NCBI RefSeq assembly: GCF_043290135.1
Contig: NC_134709.1
Coordinates: 63,629,056 to 63,693,055, forward strand
DNA from: Rhipicephalus microplus
Lineage: Eukaryota > Arthropoda > Arachnida > Ixodida > Ixodidae
Direction of reading: 5' to 3'
DNA: 64,000 nucleotides
The notes under the pieces were generated by a model, which had not been told where the DNA came from, searched no databases, and saw only the letters and a list, made by a program, of their open reading frames with translations. The position numbers were made by a program, and so were the translations under genes. Each line of letters opens with the position of its first letter. Positions within the stretch are counted from its first letter, which is position 1. This document shows positions 1-10,864 of this stretch, one piece after another.

Positions 1-369
1 AGGCCAGCATTCGAGATGCTATCCTTCGTCATTCTTCTGAGAAGCGTGGTATCCACTAAACTATTGCAAGGAATTTCGCGCCAATCGTTCATGCAGTGGC
101 TGACGACGATACGGAATTATGCCTGAAGTGGGTATGCGCCACAGTCAATGGGTGATCAAGAACCAGCTCTTGTAGTGGGTTAGAGCATTGGACAACCCAC
201 TTGTTACAACTTGTTACAATATTCGCATTGTGTGACACCTGGTTGTTCTATTGCTCTTCTAAAACGCTTCGTTACTCATAATAAGGCAATTCCTTTCCCG
301 AAATCCAGTCTGCCTAGGGCCAGTTTGCCAACAAGTTCTAAACAACGGCATAGCTTAGTTTAGCACGCC

Positions 370-1035
370 CTGCCCTTAACCTCCATTGTATACAGCCCTG
401 TACATTGAAACGGGTAAGATTGTATCACAAACATCTCTGTACAGCTTTTTGCGCGACACTCATTGGAAAATATGACAGACAAAAAGCGGACACTTAAGAT
501 CACCTCCTTGAGATATCCGCGGACAGCGCCATTAATGTGGTCTGTGCCCTCTACATATCAAAATAAAGCTCTCGTGAGCTTCAGTTGGCACACCGTACGC
601 AGAAATGAATCACTCACTTTACGAAACAAGAAAAAAAAAAACCTGTTTATGAGATGCCTTATGAATAGGTGTGGTAGTCCCAAACCACCTTTCCTTACAC
701 GCCTATATAGATTAGTTCGACTGCATCGTGTTCAACTTTAGGCCCACACAAACACCGCGAAAACATGATGAAATTTCTTTATATTGGCCCGTGAACAATG
801 AAACATTTGCACAACCTACCTCAGTTCTAGAAAACGAACAAATTGTAAACCGTAGCTCCTGAGAACATTGATAGGTGATTCCCCTGCGACCTACTCGTAT
901 CCAACTGAATTCTGTTGCTTGTTCTTGCCAATGGTCATCATTGTATTTGTAGTATTCCAGTGGTACCCCTAGGTATTTGACAGTGATGCTAAAAAGGGTA
1001 AAAATATTGCAAATGGCTCCTGCCACAAAGGCCTT
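370..1035 (-). pseudogene. LINE reverse transcriptase fragment, inverted 5' half of one insertion
   Basis: Read on the minus strand from about 1030 down to 370, three frames together give the later part of a LINE RT ORF: KYLGVPLEYYK near 970, LSMFSGATVYNLFVF near 850, TNLYRRVRKGGLGLPHLF near 700, and SDSFLRTVCQLKLTRAL and RGYLKEVI near 600-480, ending around VSMYRAVYNGG near 390. The KYLGVPL block and the GGLGLPHL block are typical of the post-RT region of L1/Tx1-type LINEs; that family assignment is from memory. Frameshifts and stops make it a pseudogene. The adjoining plus-strand piece continues the same protein about 30 residues further on, so the two look like one insertion whose 5' part is inverted. 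Sequence below 370 is not recognised. Confidence 0.7.
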
Positions 1036-1043
1036 TTTTTAGG

Positions 1044-1575
1044 CTTCACACCGTCACTTTGCACGTCAAGTTATTTCTAGAAGAGTGGGGTATTTTTCTA
1101 CCTTGGGGGTCAGACTATCTCATTAGTAAGAAGCCAGAAACAATTGACCACGTTTTCTTACATTGCTGGGTAGGAGTGTATTTTTGGGATGTATTGCAGG
1201 GGACAATGAAAAAGGAATTCCCATTAGACCCTTACGGTATCAGATTTCTCCGATTGACAATGAGGATGGTTTGCGATTCGACTTATTGATGTTAACGGGC
1301 CTCCACTGTTCATGGTGGGTCCGGATGACAAGATCTCACTGTGATTCAGTTGCACGACCCGCAAGAATGCACTTTCGAGAGTACATGGCGAAATTTGTGG
1401 AACTAACGATAACACAGAAGTCTGTTCCCGAGTGGTTGCCGAGGTTGGAACCCCTGACAGCCCTCAAGAAATTTTAAAGTTGGTGTCTATTAAGTAGGAC
1501 TGCCACTCTTGTTTTCGCGACCTTTATGGCATTGTTAATGTAAATAGTGTCTGGAAACAGGCAATAAAGCAAAAG
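1044..1575 (+). pseudogene. LINE ORF2 C-terminus and 3' end
   Basis: Plus-strand reading gives FLEEWGIFLPWGSDYLISKK and ETIDHVFLHCWVGVYFWDVL, the zinc-binding zf-RVT type C-terminal domain that follows the RT in some LINEs. A frameshift near 1255 moves the reading to another frame, which continues DLLMLTGLHCSWW and ends at the stop around 1477 after LPRLEPLTALKKF. The first Cys of the usual CxxC pair reads YLIS here, so the zinc site is damaged. A polyadenylation-type AATAAA lies at 1563-1568 and is followed by an A-rich stretch, taken as the 3' end of the insertion. It continues the minus-strand fragment at 370-1035. Confidence 0.7.
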
Positions 1576-1580
1576 AAGAA

Positions 1581-1720
1581 CCTGGTGTAGCTCAGTGGTA
1601 GAATACTGAGTTGGCACCCAGCGGACCCGGGCTCGAGCCCACCTTTGCCATTGGTACTAGGTTTTGAGGCTGATTTCACGCGATGCGGTTACGGACACTG
1701 GCGGCGGCAGACAACTACAG
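1581..1720 (+). repeat. tRNA-derived SINE-like element
   Basis: Starts directly after the A-rich LINE tail. The sequence TAGCTCAGTGGTAGAATAC is a good tRNA D-arm / pol III A box, and GGGCTCGAGCCC about 40 bases on stands where the B box should be, although it is palindromic rather than the usual GGTTCGANTCC. A tRNA-unrelated body follows (GAGGCTGATTTCACG onwards). The 3' limit is not clear. It may be a SINE or a degenerate tRNA pseudogene. Confidence 0.5.
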
Positions 1721-3630
1721 CGCTGCGCGAGACATGAGTTGTGATCTCGTAACAGCTTCCGCTGTAAAAATGGTGTCCTTCCATGCGCTCTAGATTTGCA
1801 TGTGAGTCAGGGGTCTAAAGAAGCGCCAAAATGTTAGCCATGGTTTAAATTTATCTACAATTTTCCTTGAGTATTTGAAACTATGTATAGTCTGTACGCA
1901 TAATCAGTGGAACAAAATAAGACGACGTCACACCTACCGTTCATAATGTGCAGAGAATTATACATTGGCCGTCTGTCACATTGAGTGTTTAAAATAAAAG
2001 TTGCGAGAATGGTTCCCAACTTCCACATTGCTTTCATGGTTGGTGATTTCCGTATTCACAGCTGCTGATATATAAGGCACATCTGCAAAACACCGTAAAT
2101 CAATAGTATGAAAATTTCGGCGAGTTGGTTTGAGGGCATTCTTGGAAACATTTCGGCACGCAGACCATAGCCTAAAAACCAGAGGCGAAAAGGCAGTTCG
2201 GCTTCTTACCTTTCATTTTTTCATCAATTGTGGGTGCACGGATATGTTTACAAAAATAACGTAAATTAAGCTTTAGTTATCACCACAACAGGAAGACCTG
2301 CATATTGCTCTGATGAAAGCAGACACACCCTGGTTCGGCTCTTTGACACTTACGCGTGGCATGTCCGAGGCTAACTCAAATGTGTCTTGACCATGATTGC
2401 GTCATCCGCTCAGTCTTTCAAGATAGCTACTTGTATTGATGCAATGTGGACATGGCTTGATCAAGGTAGAGTTATGGCAAGAGACAGTTATGGCAAGAGG
2501 CAAGGTAAAGTTGTTCGCGACATTGGAACAGTTTTGAACAAAAATATACATCCAGCCCTTGTGAAAGCTGATTAAGTCTTACTACACATCAAAAAGCCGA
2601 CTGCAGTTATCGCTAGGTACTTCACATTTGAATGCTATCTTTTTCTCTTTTTCAACATCTTAAGAGTGCCCTCCGCAGCTCCAAACGCTGAAAAGAAGCA
2701 CGCATATGGGTGCCGAAAGAAGGAAATTGATTGTATTCGATGTCCATAAGGTATTAGTCACCATTTTACGTTTGTAGTTTGCAGCACTGCGAAAATCTCG
2801 TATAGTGTCGGAAAAAAACAACATTACAAATGAATTTGAAAGTGACCCTATTTTCGACTTTGTCGTTTTTAGTGGCAGTCACACGTCCGCATTCGTGTGC
2901 CGGCAGTGTATTCCTTTCGTTAACTTTGTGCATTGTCGTACTGCCCAAGCAGATCTCTGAGGCAACGTAAAAAAAAAAAACGAGTTGTTTACATCTGCTC
3001 TTCCAGCTTTTGCGGTAACCCCAGATGCTCCAAAAAACCACCTGGTTCTTCGATAAATTATTTCAATGAAATATCATAAATTTTTCTGACATTTCCTTTC
3101 TAAGTATCTCAGACCAAATCACACTTCAATATTATATGTACCAATACAACTCTCAACTCAAACCAGAATGACCGATTTCTCACCAAACCTGTTTCCTAAA
3201 TTTACTCTCTAAATGTTTAGAATACCAGCAGTAAACATGAACAGTTATTGCTCGGAAGTCAAAGAACGGTGTCAGCCATTATTCGTTCCACTAAAAAAAA
3301 CTAGCAGCTGTTCTGTGTACGAATACAACCGATGAGCGAAGCTCCTTAGAAATGGGACGCAAACGAAAATACGGCTGATCTCGCTGCTGGTTTTCATGAG
3401 TGGTGTTAGGGTGAAGGGCGCCTGCTGCGCATGGTGGCGGGAACAACCGAACGAGTCAGTGCGACGCGCGTCATTTGCCGCCGCGCCTGCGCTCACCGAG
3501 AGCGCGCACCTGCTGTTTCGCTCGGTGCGCTTGCTCGGCGCTGGGAGGTTTGCCCGGTGGTGATGGCGATGTCGGAATGCCGGCTTAAGGAGGTCCGCTC
3601 GTATTCATTCACGCACCTCCCCGAAGTGAG
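1721..3630. other. No recognisable gene
   Basis: AT-rich sequence with only short chance open frames and homopolymer A runs (for example near 2968). No motif, RNA gene or repeat family was recognised. Confidence 0.5.
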
Positions 3631-3639
3631 TGATCACGG

Positions 3640-3960
3640 ATGGGCGAAGCTGCCTCCTAAGGTTCGTAAAGTTCACGTTGAAGTCGCTGACTGGTATGAA
3701 GGGCCGGTGCTTGTAGGTGTTTTATATTGTTCTGTCACCATTATAATTAGTAGTTAATTGTTAAACCCTTTTGTATTTTACAAATGCTATCTAACTGTTG
3801 CCCCATATGTTGCAAGTATTGATATAAACAGACGCAAGGAGGCGACGACAAATTCGGTCCAACGGTCCATAATGTCCACGTTGAAGTCACCGACTAGTAT
3901 AAAGTGTGCGTATGATTGTAGGAGCCTAATATTCTTCTTTCATTATCGTCATTGATATTA
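3640..3960 (-). pseudogene. LINE AP-type endonuclease fragment, motif present twice
   Basis: On the minus strand, 3930 to 3800 reads continuously through AHFILVGDFNVDIMDRW and on to a stop near 3795. GDFN is the Asp-Asn catalytic block of the EEP (AP-like) endonuclease of LINEs. A second, diverged copy of the same ~60-bp stretch lies at about 3665-3725 and reads PVSDFNV in the same orientation. This is a small remnant; the rest of the ORF was not found around it. Confidence 0.5.
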
Positions 3961-4623
3961 ACGAATTTTCAAACTTTTTTTAACACAAAAGCGTTTTATG
4001 CCGTGGTCCACCACGGCTCCACTGACGTACTTCCGCCATAGAAGTGACGTTGAAAATGCATGCTAAGAGATTGCAATGAAAAAGAACCACCTGGCAAGCA
4101 CCTGTCACGTGTATTCGAACAAGAAACCTGTAGATTCCCAGCGCGCGACGCCACACAGCGTACGTTGTCTGGAATGCTAACGGAAAGCCGTTTATATACA
4201 CCAGACACCTTTTGGCAGTCTTAAGAGCTTGGAAACGTTAGCGCGTTTTTGTTATCAGTATCGAGATGGTGCGACAAGCTCGCGTTGGACGTGTTCTAAA
4301 AGTCGTCGCTTCCACGAAGCGCCGCCTCCACGGAGCGTGGTCTCTCCTGTGTGCGCGCTCATCAGACTCGTTTCGGGAGATGATGAATGCCACTTAGCAT
4401 GCTGCCACGGCCGCGTTTGCGAAAGCAGCGCGCTGCTGACACACGACACAGGAAAAATTGTGACAGTTGTTCGCACTTGTCCTGTGTTCGCTCGTTTCGT
4501 TGTGTGCAAGTATACACACAAGACAAGCATGCACTCTGTGGGCATTGGGCTTGCTGCGTTCTATGCGAAGGTAAAGCAAGCACGACGTCGGTTTCACGTT
4601 AAAAGAAAGAACAACATTTATTT

Positions 4624-5447
4624 AGGTATGTCCCAGCAATAGGTGGTACCATCAGCTTTAGGACTGACCACTCCACGGTATCTACAGCAGCGGAACTAAC
4701 TGCTTTGCGCGCTGCACTTTGTGTGGTCGATTGGGAACCACCGCAACAATGGTCGACTTTCAGCGACTCAAGGGCTGCCCTACACAATCAGTGCTCTCAG
4801 CACTGCGTCGCGGGCCGTACGAACAGCTTGTTTTTGAAATTCGATGCCTTCTTCTCACTTCACACGAGAAAGGACATCATGTGACGTTTCAGTGGCTGCC
4901 AAGTCACTGCGGCGTTGTAGGGAACGAACATGCCGATACTGCCGTGCGGGCAGCTCTTGAAAGAACACGAGAAAAAGCCATACCACTTTCGTGGACCGAT
5001 GCTGCCAGTAACCTTCGACGACTTGCGCGTAAAATTCCGTTTTCGCTATGGTGCCCAGCAAGCAACGAGACGAATCGTCAACACCACCTGTCCTCTTTGA
5101 TGGCTTTCCTCATGCCCACTGGGCTTGACCGAACAGAAGCCACCCTTCTTCATCGCTTATGGCTAGGAGTAGCATTTATAAAGTTTTGTTCATTTGTCAT
5201 AGGAATGGCCGACAACGCTCTCTGCCATGCCTGTCATTGCGAAGAGACGCTACACCACATACTGTGCGACTGTCCCTTGTATGAAATCCAGAGACAGTCA
5301 CTGGTGTCCGCTTTTGCGCGCATCGACTAGAGCCAATTGTCTGTGGACACTATTCTGTCAAGTGCCCGAGAGAAGACATTGCAACAGAAGGCGACAAAAG
5401 CTGTGTTGAAATTCCTACGCCGCATCGACTTGAACAAGCGGCTGTAA
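4624..5447 (+). pseudogene. LINE RNase H and C-terminal zinc domain
   Basis: This is the C-terminal part of an I/R1-type LINE ORF2. From 4624 the frame reads VPAIGGTISFRTDH, STAAELTALRAAL and FSDSRAAL, which carry the Glu and middle Asp of an RNase H fold. A two-base gain at about 4783-4786 (CTACACAATC) shifts the frame, which continues QSVLSALRRG, FQWLPSHCGVVGNEHAD (the last RNase H block) and CHACHCEETLHHILCDC, a C-x2-C-x8-H-x4-C zinc-type tail. An in-frame TAG at 5328-5330 cuts the ORF, but the frame stays open for 38 more codons to the natural-looking end LKFLRRIDLNKRL at 5447. The first RNase H Asp and all of the RT are missing, so this is a 5'-truncated insertion. CT-rich 3' UTR-like sequence follows to about 5690. 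Confidence 0.8.
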
Positions 5448-6370
5448 CAGCAATGTCACACACCGTGAAAAACAAGACTGGACTATGACTGAGTGTGCGC
5501 GCGTGTGCTGCCGAATGTGCTGTGTTTATCTCTCTTCCCTCTCTGCTCTCTATATTTCATCTCCCCCATCCCCCTCCCATGCGCAGGGTAGCAAACTGGC
5601 TGCCTATAGGCGGGTTAAGCTCCCTGCCGTTTTTTCCTCCTATTTTCCTTCCTTCCTTTCTTTAGTTAAGTAAACACAGTGTACTGCATGGTCAGCCCAG
5701 GGATGAGGTTAATTGCCTGGCAGAACTTGTAGGGACGGAAAACATCGACACAATAAACGTTGGTTGTAGTTATTATTCGTCTATACATATTATGCTAGTT
5801 TTATTTTCATAGCTTATTGAATAGATAAATAAGTAATCAAGAAAAGAAAGGGTTTGCTGTGGTCATTTTACATAGAATGGGCAAGAATTCTTACAGCCTG
5901 TTTTCGAAGTCATCCAACCGGGTCCAGGTAAGTTCTGTGCATGCTGCCTGAGGACTCAATGCAATACGAAATGTGACAATGAATGAAAGCACAACAAAGT
6001 ATCTGTAGAGTAGTGGTATTAAAATGTTGACGAGCGTGAGTAAGTCCATGACAACCTAGTTGAGGCTAATTTGAAACACATATTCAGGAACTTCATCTCC
6101 TAATGTAAGTTCTATGATTAATATATAGAACTTCGTGCAAATTTGAGTTTCGTAAACAATCGGTATGACAAAAATGGGCACGTGCTGTCACTTTATACGA
6201 CATTATAAGCATTTGCCCTCAAAATAATGTTTTAAGAGGTAATCAACATGCTTTTGGTAATTATATTCATGAGCGTCATTGTAGCTGAAACCTTACCATC
6301 TAAGTATATAAAATATTATAAGTAACTATAAATTTTTTTCAAGAAAAACATTGTAAATAATACAGTATTC
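5448..6370. other. CT-rich LINE 3' UTR, then AT-rich sequence without genes
   Basis: From 5448 to about 5690 there is a pyrimidine-rich stretch (CTCCCCCATCCCCCTCCC and CCTTCCTTCC) of the kind that follows the ORF in this LINE type. An AATAAA lies at 5751. Beyond it the sequence is AT-rich and nothing is recognised. Confidence 0.4.
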
Positions 6371-6373
6371 CAA

Positions 6374-6690
6374 CATATGGAAAAGAGAAGTGGCGGAGAA
6401 GACAGATGTGAGGGTGAAGAGGAGAAAAAAGACGAGGGGAAATACTAAAATGCGCAAAGAATGAAAAGAGGAAAGAAAAACATAAAAACAAAGATAATAA
6501 AAGAATGACAAACGTGTGTAGAGCCAAAGAAATAGATAGGAAGAGGAAGCGAGAATTAAAACATGAAAAAAAACAAAAGATGAAAAAAAAGATAAAACGC
6601 CTAAAAAATAGAAAGAAAAAGAAAGAGAGCTACCGAAGTATGGAGGGGAGGTTGAAAAGGAGGAGAAGAGGAATGCCAATAGCTCCACTG
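6374..6690 (+). repeat. Polypurine (A/G) tract
   Basis: About 315 bases almost entirely of A and G on the plus strand (GAAAAGAGAAGTGG... to AGGAGGAGAAGAGG). Open frames on both strands here, rich in Lys/Arg or Phe/Ser/Leu, are composition artefacts. Confidence 0.7.
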
Positions 6691-7566
6691 CTACCTTGAT
6701 TTCAGCCCAACTCATAGGGAGCTGCGCGATTTTTTTATTTTCTAGCGTAGTGAAGAGTGCAAGGCTGGGCTTTATGCAGTGCTGCAAGCCACAGAGGGAG
6801 TCGATGTAGACGAGCACCATTCAATGAATTTGTTGTATTTTGCTTTTCATTCTTCTATTGAAAATGCATTGTATGATGGTTCCCTTGTTATATTATGTCT
6901 AAAATTTTCAAAAGCGGAGTCACTGCAGGATTTCTTCACTCCCTTAGCAACTGCTTATTTTATGACGACATACATCTTGAGTCGACTATAGAGAATAAAA
7001 TTACAACAGTAATTATCAATATAGAATATTTAGCTTTTATAAAAAAGGCAGCCAAGTCCAATAGGAAAATTGAAGCTCGCTCTGCGAAAAGTCCAGTGAC
7101 ACTGAGTTATCATAGTGCGACCAATTGTAATTTTTCATAAGCGATGATCAGCAACAAATTCACCGACAAAAGAGAAATTGAACTGCCGAAGAGCACAATC
7201 CAAGTACGTTTCCAGTACGTTCAGCCTTAGTGACAACTGTTACAATTATACACAAGGTGTTACAAAATACGAAGCGAAGCTTACTTTGCCTAATGAGTGC
7301 ACGCGCTGCGCTTGCCATAGCAACACACATGGCGCACGTAGGATAACGAATGAAAAAGCACTACACTGTCGTAGGAAAAAGTAACGTCTTTATGGTGGCC
7401 TGCTAAATTATGCCAGTTTTCCTCTTGAGCAATGCGGTTTACCTGCTGAATTTCGTCAAGTGCTGACCTCTGCTAATATTACCAGTGGTTGCTTTTTGGA
7501 AATCTAGGACTCGCAAGGATGTCTTCAATACCTGCCTACCACTTTGCATGGAAGTCGGCATTATTG

Positions 7567-7705
7567 ACCAAATAAATAAATAAATAAATATAAAAATAAA
7601 TAAATAAATTATTTAATAAATAAATAAATAACAAATAAATAAATAAATATATAAATAATAAAAATAAATAAATAAATACTTGAATACATAAATAAACAAA
7701 TACGA
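7567..7705 (+). repeat. Degenerate (AAAT)n microsatellite
   Basis: Repeated AATA/AAAT units with scattered interruptions over roughly 140 bases. It could be the expanded tail of a retroposon, since TTGACC directly precedes the first unit, but no element body was recognised upstream. Confidence 0.85.
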
Positions 7706-9420
7706 ACGATTGAACTGACCACCCTATTTCATCTAATTATAAAAGGTCCATTATTTTATCATTTGCCATGAATACTGCTATGGTGTCTCCAATCATCTGA
7801 AGATGCATTTAGGCCTAGAATTGTGATGGCAGTGATTGATTAAAGCAGTTCAGTAAATGTTAGGTATTTTATGGCACATTTTTTGACAAATTCGAAGTAG
7901 TTGAAGTTGTCGGCATATACCCTTCGCGCTTTGTTTTTGCTGTTCCGCAAAAAAATTAAAAAACGGTATTGCCAAATGGCCCAGCAGACTATTCTTCACA
8001 CAATATTCTTTGGGTAATATGATATTCAACCTGAATTTCTTTGAATAAAGCGCAAAAAAGTATAAAAAAGCCCCACTTAGAAATTATACGTAATTAGGAG
8101 TCTTGCTCAGCTCTGTAGCTCAGCCCTGTATACTACCAGCTGCAGCTTTTCAGCCGTTGTGTGGAGCCGCCAGGATCAATGATGCATGCTCGATTCTAGG
8201 CCAAGTAGGAATATTTTCTGGAGTTAAATAATAAACGCGCCCATGTAGTTATACTAGTAAAAATGCTGAGCACTGCAGGTAGACCAAATTACTTCGGCAT
8301 CCTCCACTATGCCGTACATCCCTATTATATTGTGGTGTTGCGCTTGCCAACAAAATTATTTGTTTCGTCCTTTTTTGTTCTTATCACATCATTGTTTTTT
8401 ATATTAGTATGCTAAGTGAATGCCGTGGACATGAAAATTTTGAACATTTCTTACATTTTTATCCTTTATATTATTATATGGGGAGCGTACTTACATGCAC
8501 GTACCAGCTGCTCACGGGATCGATACACATAGCGACTGCTCACAAATCCTAACTGTGAATGCTAGTTGGGGTTAAACGTACATCAACGCATCTGCAACCC
8601 CTGAACCATTTTCTCCGTGTCGCCCTGCATTGAATGACGTCAATCATTAAAAGATATGCAGTTACGAAATGTCAGGATACGATTAAGAGTACGCTGCACT
8701 GATTCACGTTCGCTTTGTGGCGGAGTTCCTAAAAAGGTCGCTTTCAAAGATGCCTGTCATAAACCATGGTCTTAAGCATTACATAGAGTTTTTTTTTATT
8801 TAGAGCGGGGCTGATTGGGCTATTAGAGAAAAGGCCTTTATGCCCGAAAGAAACATCTGTAAGGTAGGCTTCGAAAAAAGTGCATTACTGGAAAACTGAT
8901 ATATGCAGGGTGCATCCCGCTATCTCCCACCGCAATTTAAAAGTTTGCCGACACATTCACGATAGGACTTCACCTAGGTTGTTCAACACTGCATTGAGTA
9001 AGAGAGAGTTTTTCAGTAAAAGCTGTTATAGTAGAAGAAAACACTGTTTATTACGGTGGCTTAGAGTCCCATCATTGTTTAGAACCGCTATTGTATGAAA
9101 CAAGAAAAAAAACTCAGGATTGAATGAAATTCGAACCCCGATGGTCCGAGTGACAGTCGAGGGTCATGCCTGAGAGCAATTCTGTCTTTTTTTATTATAT
9201 ATATTCTCCGATGTCATGACGCAGACACACATATTAAACGCAGTAAAACGCAAAAAAAAACATCCACTCAACAAAATTTCACATTAGAAAGTTCTAGAGG
9301 TGGTAGTAAGATTTCCATTTAGGCTGTTTCTAACTTTATAGTTACAAGTTATTAGTTTAAGAGCATGGAAACTTGGGCAAGTTAGTTTCACATTACAGAA
9401 TAAATTCACAGTGCCGAAAG
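7706..9420. other. No recognisable gene
   Basis: AT-rich sequence. A weak tRNA-Asp-like stretch on the minus strand at about 9130-9175 (GGGGTTCGAATTTC with an upstream CTGTCAC loop) was seen but is too degenerate to call. Confidence 0.4.
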
Positions 9421-9422
9421 CA

Positions 9423-9661
9423 GATAGATAGATATGTGGGGCTTAACGTCCCAAAACCACCATGTGATTACAAGAGACGCCATAGTGGAGGGCTCCGGAA
9501 ATTTCGACCACCAGAGGATCTTTAACATGCAACCAAATTTGAACACACGGGCCTACAGCATGTTCACCTCCATCAAAAATACTGCCGCCGCAGCTGCGAT
9601 AAGATCTCGTGACCTGCAGGTCAGCAGTCGATAACCTTAGCCACTAGACCACCGCGGCGGG
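9423..9661 (-). repeat. Ruka-like tRNA-headed SINE, inverted copy
   Basis: The reverse complement starts CCCGCCGCGGTGGTCTAGTG (tRNA-like head, A box GTCTAGTGGC). It continues through the body block GGTCGAAATTTCCGGAGCCC near 9510-9490, GAGGGCTCCGGAAATTTCG on the plus strand, and ends GTTAAGCCCCACATATC with a TATC tail. The block order matches the plus-strand copy at 15601. The B box is badly mutated. Resemblance to the tick SINE Ruka is from memory. Confidence 0.85.
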
Positions 9662-10354
9662 ATACAGTGCAGAAAGCAGGGAAAGACGAAAAAAAAAAGC
9701 GGGAGGGCACCACGAGCGCTGATTTGAAATTGAGTTTATTACAAAATAAAGCAGAAAAGGTAAACCACATTAGAAGGCGCGCATGACCACATACGCACAA
9801 ACGGCCCACAAAGCCCACAAAAAACATCAACGAATCACTCTGTAGCATAACACCAGATTTCTGCGCTTGGCTCAATTCAATATTCAGAAGATCAAAAGAA
9901 GGTTGGCTCCCACACTTCTCGCCTTTCTTTTTACAACGGAAGCTTTAGATGTCTAGGCGAAATGAAGAACCATTCGTCCAGAAAAATGCTAAACGGTTTC
10001 ATTGGCTGCTCCGCCAGTTACGCCATTTTTTACGTCACACTCAAACTTGCGCCAATGACAGGGCAGTCAGTGACGTGCTTCATTTGTTCGCAGCCGCCGC
10101 CAAACTCACGTGCAGCATTTTAAGTGGAGTTCTTTGAAAAAGCGAAAAATGAAGAAAACAATTACACTATGTTTCGCTAAAGAGAACTATGTTTCTATGC
10201 GAAGCAACGATTGCAATGACTTACGCTGGCGGCGAGTTGACACTATAGCGCTAATCGCAGCGTTGTGCAGGAAGGAGACTTGGGGAAGCGCAAAACATCC
10301 AGCGATGAACCGGTGTTTTCATCTGGAACAAGCCAATAACTTCTAATAGGCAAC

Positions 10355-10530
10355 GTGAAGCAGAAGACTCCTATTGGACACAGATGCTCGCAAACCCTTT
10401 TTAGCTATCACGCACGCTGCGAGTTGTTATTGTTCAACAACGTACAGAAGAAATTTCCCACTGGTCCTACCTTGGAGGTCAAGATCCAGTGCCCATATAT
10501 ATGGGGTGGCCAGTCAATGTTTGTGCAGCG
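10355..10530 (+). repeat. Interspersed repeat shared with 58085-58180
   Basis: The stretch with CACGCTGCGA, TTGTTCAACAACG, ACAGAAGAAAT and ACCTTGGAGGTCAA recurs near 58096-58175 (CACGCTGCGA, TTGTTCAACAACG, ACAGGAGAAAT, ACCTTGCAGGTCAA) in the same order and spacing. Family unknown. Open frames across it have no recognisable domain. Confidence 0.6.
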
Positions 10531-10864
10531 CAAGCAGTTGGTTTATTCGATCAAGAAACTCGCTAGCAAACGCTGCCTTCATCGGCGTTGCGAATAAAGA
10601 AAGAAGGGAACGTAGGAGAGGAGGGAGAAAGCGTGTGTGAGGTGACGCGAATGCGCAGCAAGGGTGGTCTCGCCGCACACCGGAAAAAGCTCGACCATAA
10701 GATGCTTCATGGATGGATGGATGAATTGATATAGCTGTACCCTTTAGATCGGGCGGTGGCTGACGCCACCAAGACGTAATACTTAGTGAACCAAAAACTA
10801 GCTTATTTTTTTCCTTTAAATAGTGAGGTTGAGGACTCGCACTCTGCAGTGAAAAGTTTAATTT

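Noticed and set aside
3431..3757. 108-codon plus-strand frame as a possible host exon (ends near a GTAGGT donor-like site)
   Set aside because: No recognisable domain, and its 3' half is antisense to a LINE endonuclease remnant.
4229..4642. 137-codon plus-strand frame with several overlapping frames on both strands
   Set aside because: GC-richer stretch without stops. Overlapping frames in all phases have no recognisable motif, and the true LINE frame starts only at 4624.
6326..6820. 164-codon minus-strand frame and a Lys/Arg-rich plus-strand frame
   Set aside because: They lie over a polypurine tract. Composition explains the open frame and there is no domain.
9130..9175. tRNA-Asp-like sequence on the minus strand
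   Set aside because: The B box and an anticodon-like loop are present, but the A box and stems could not be made to fit.
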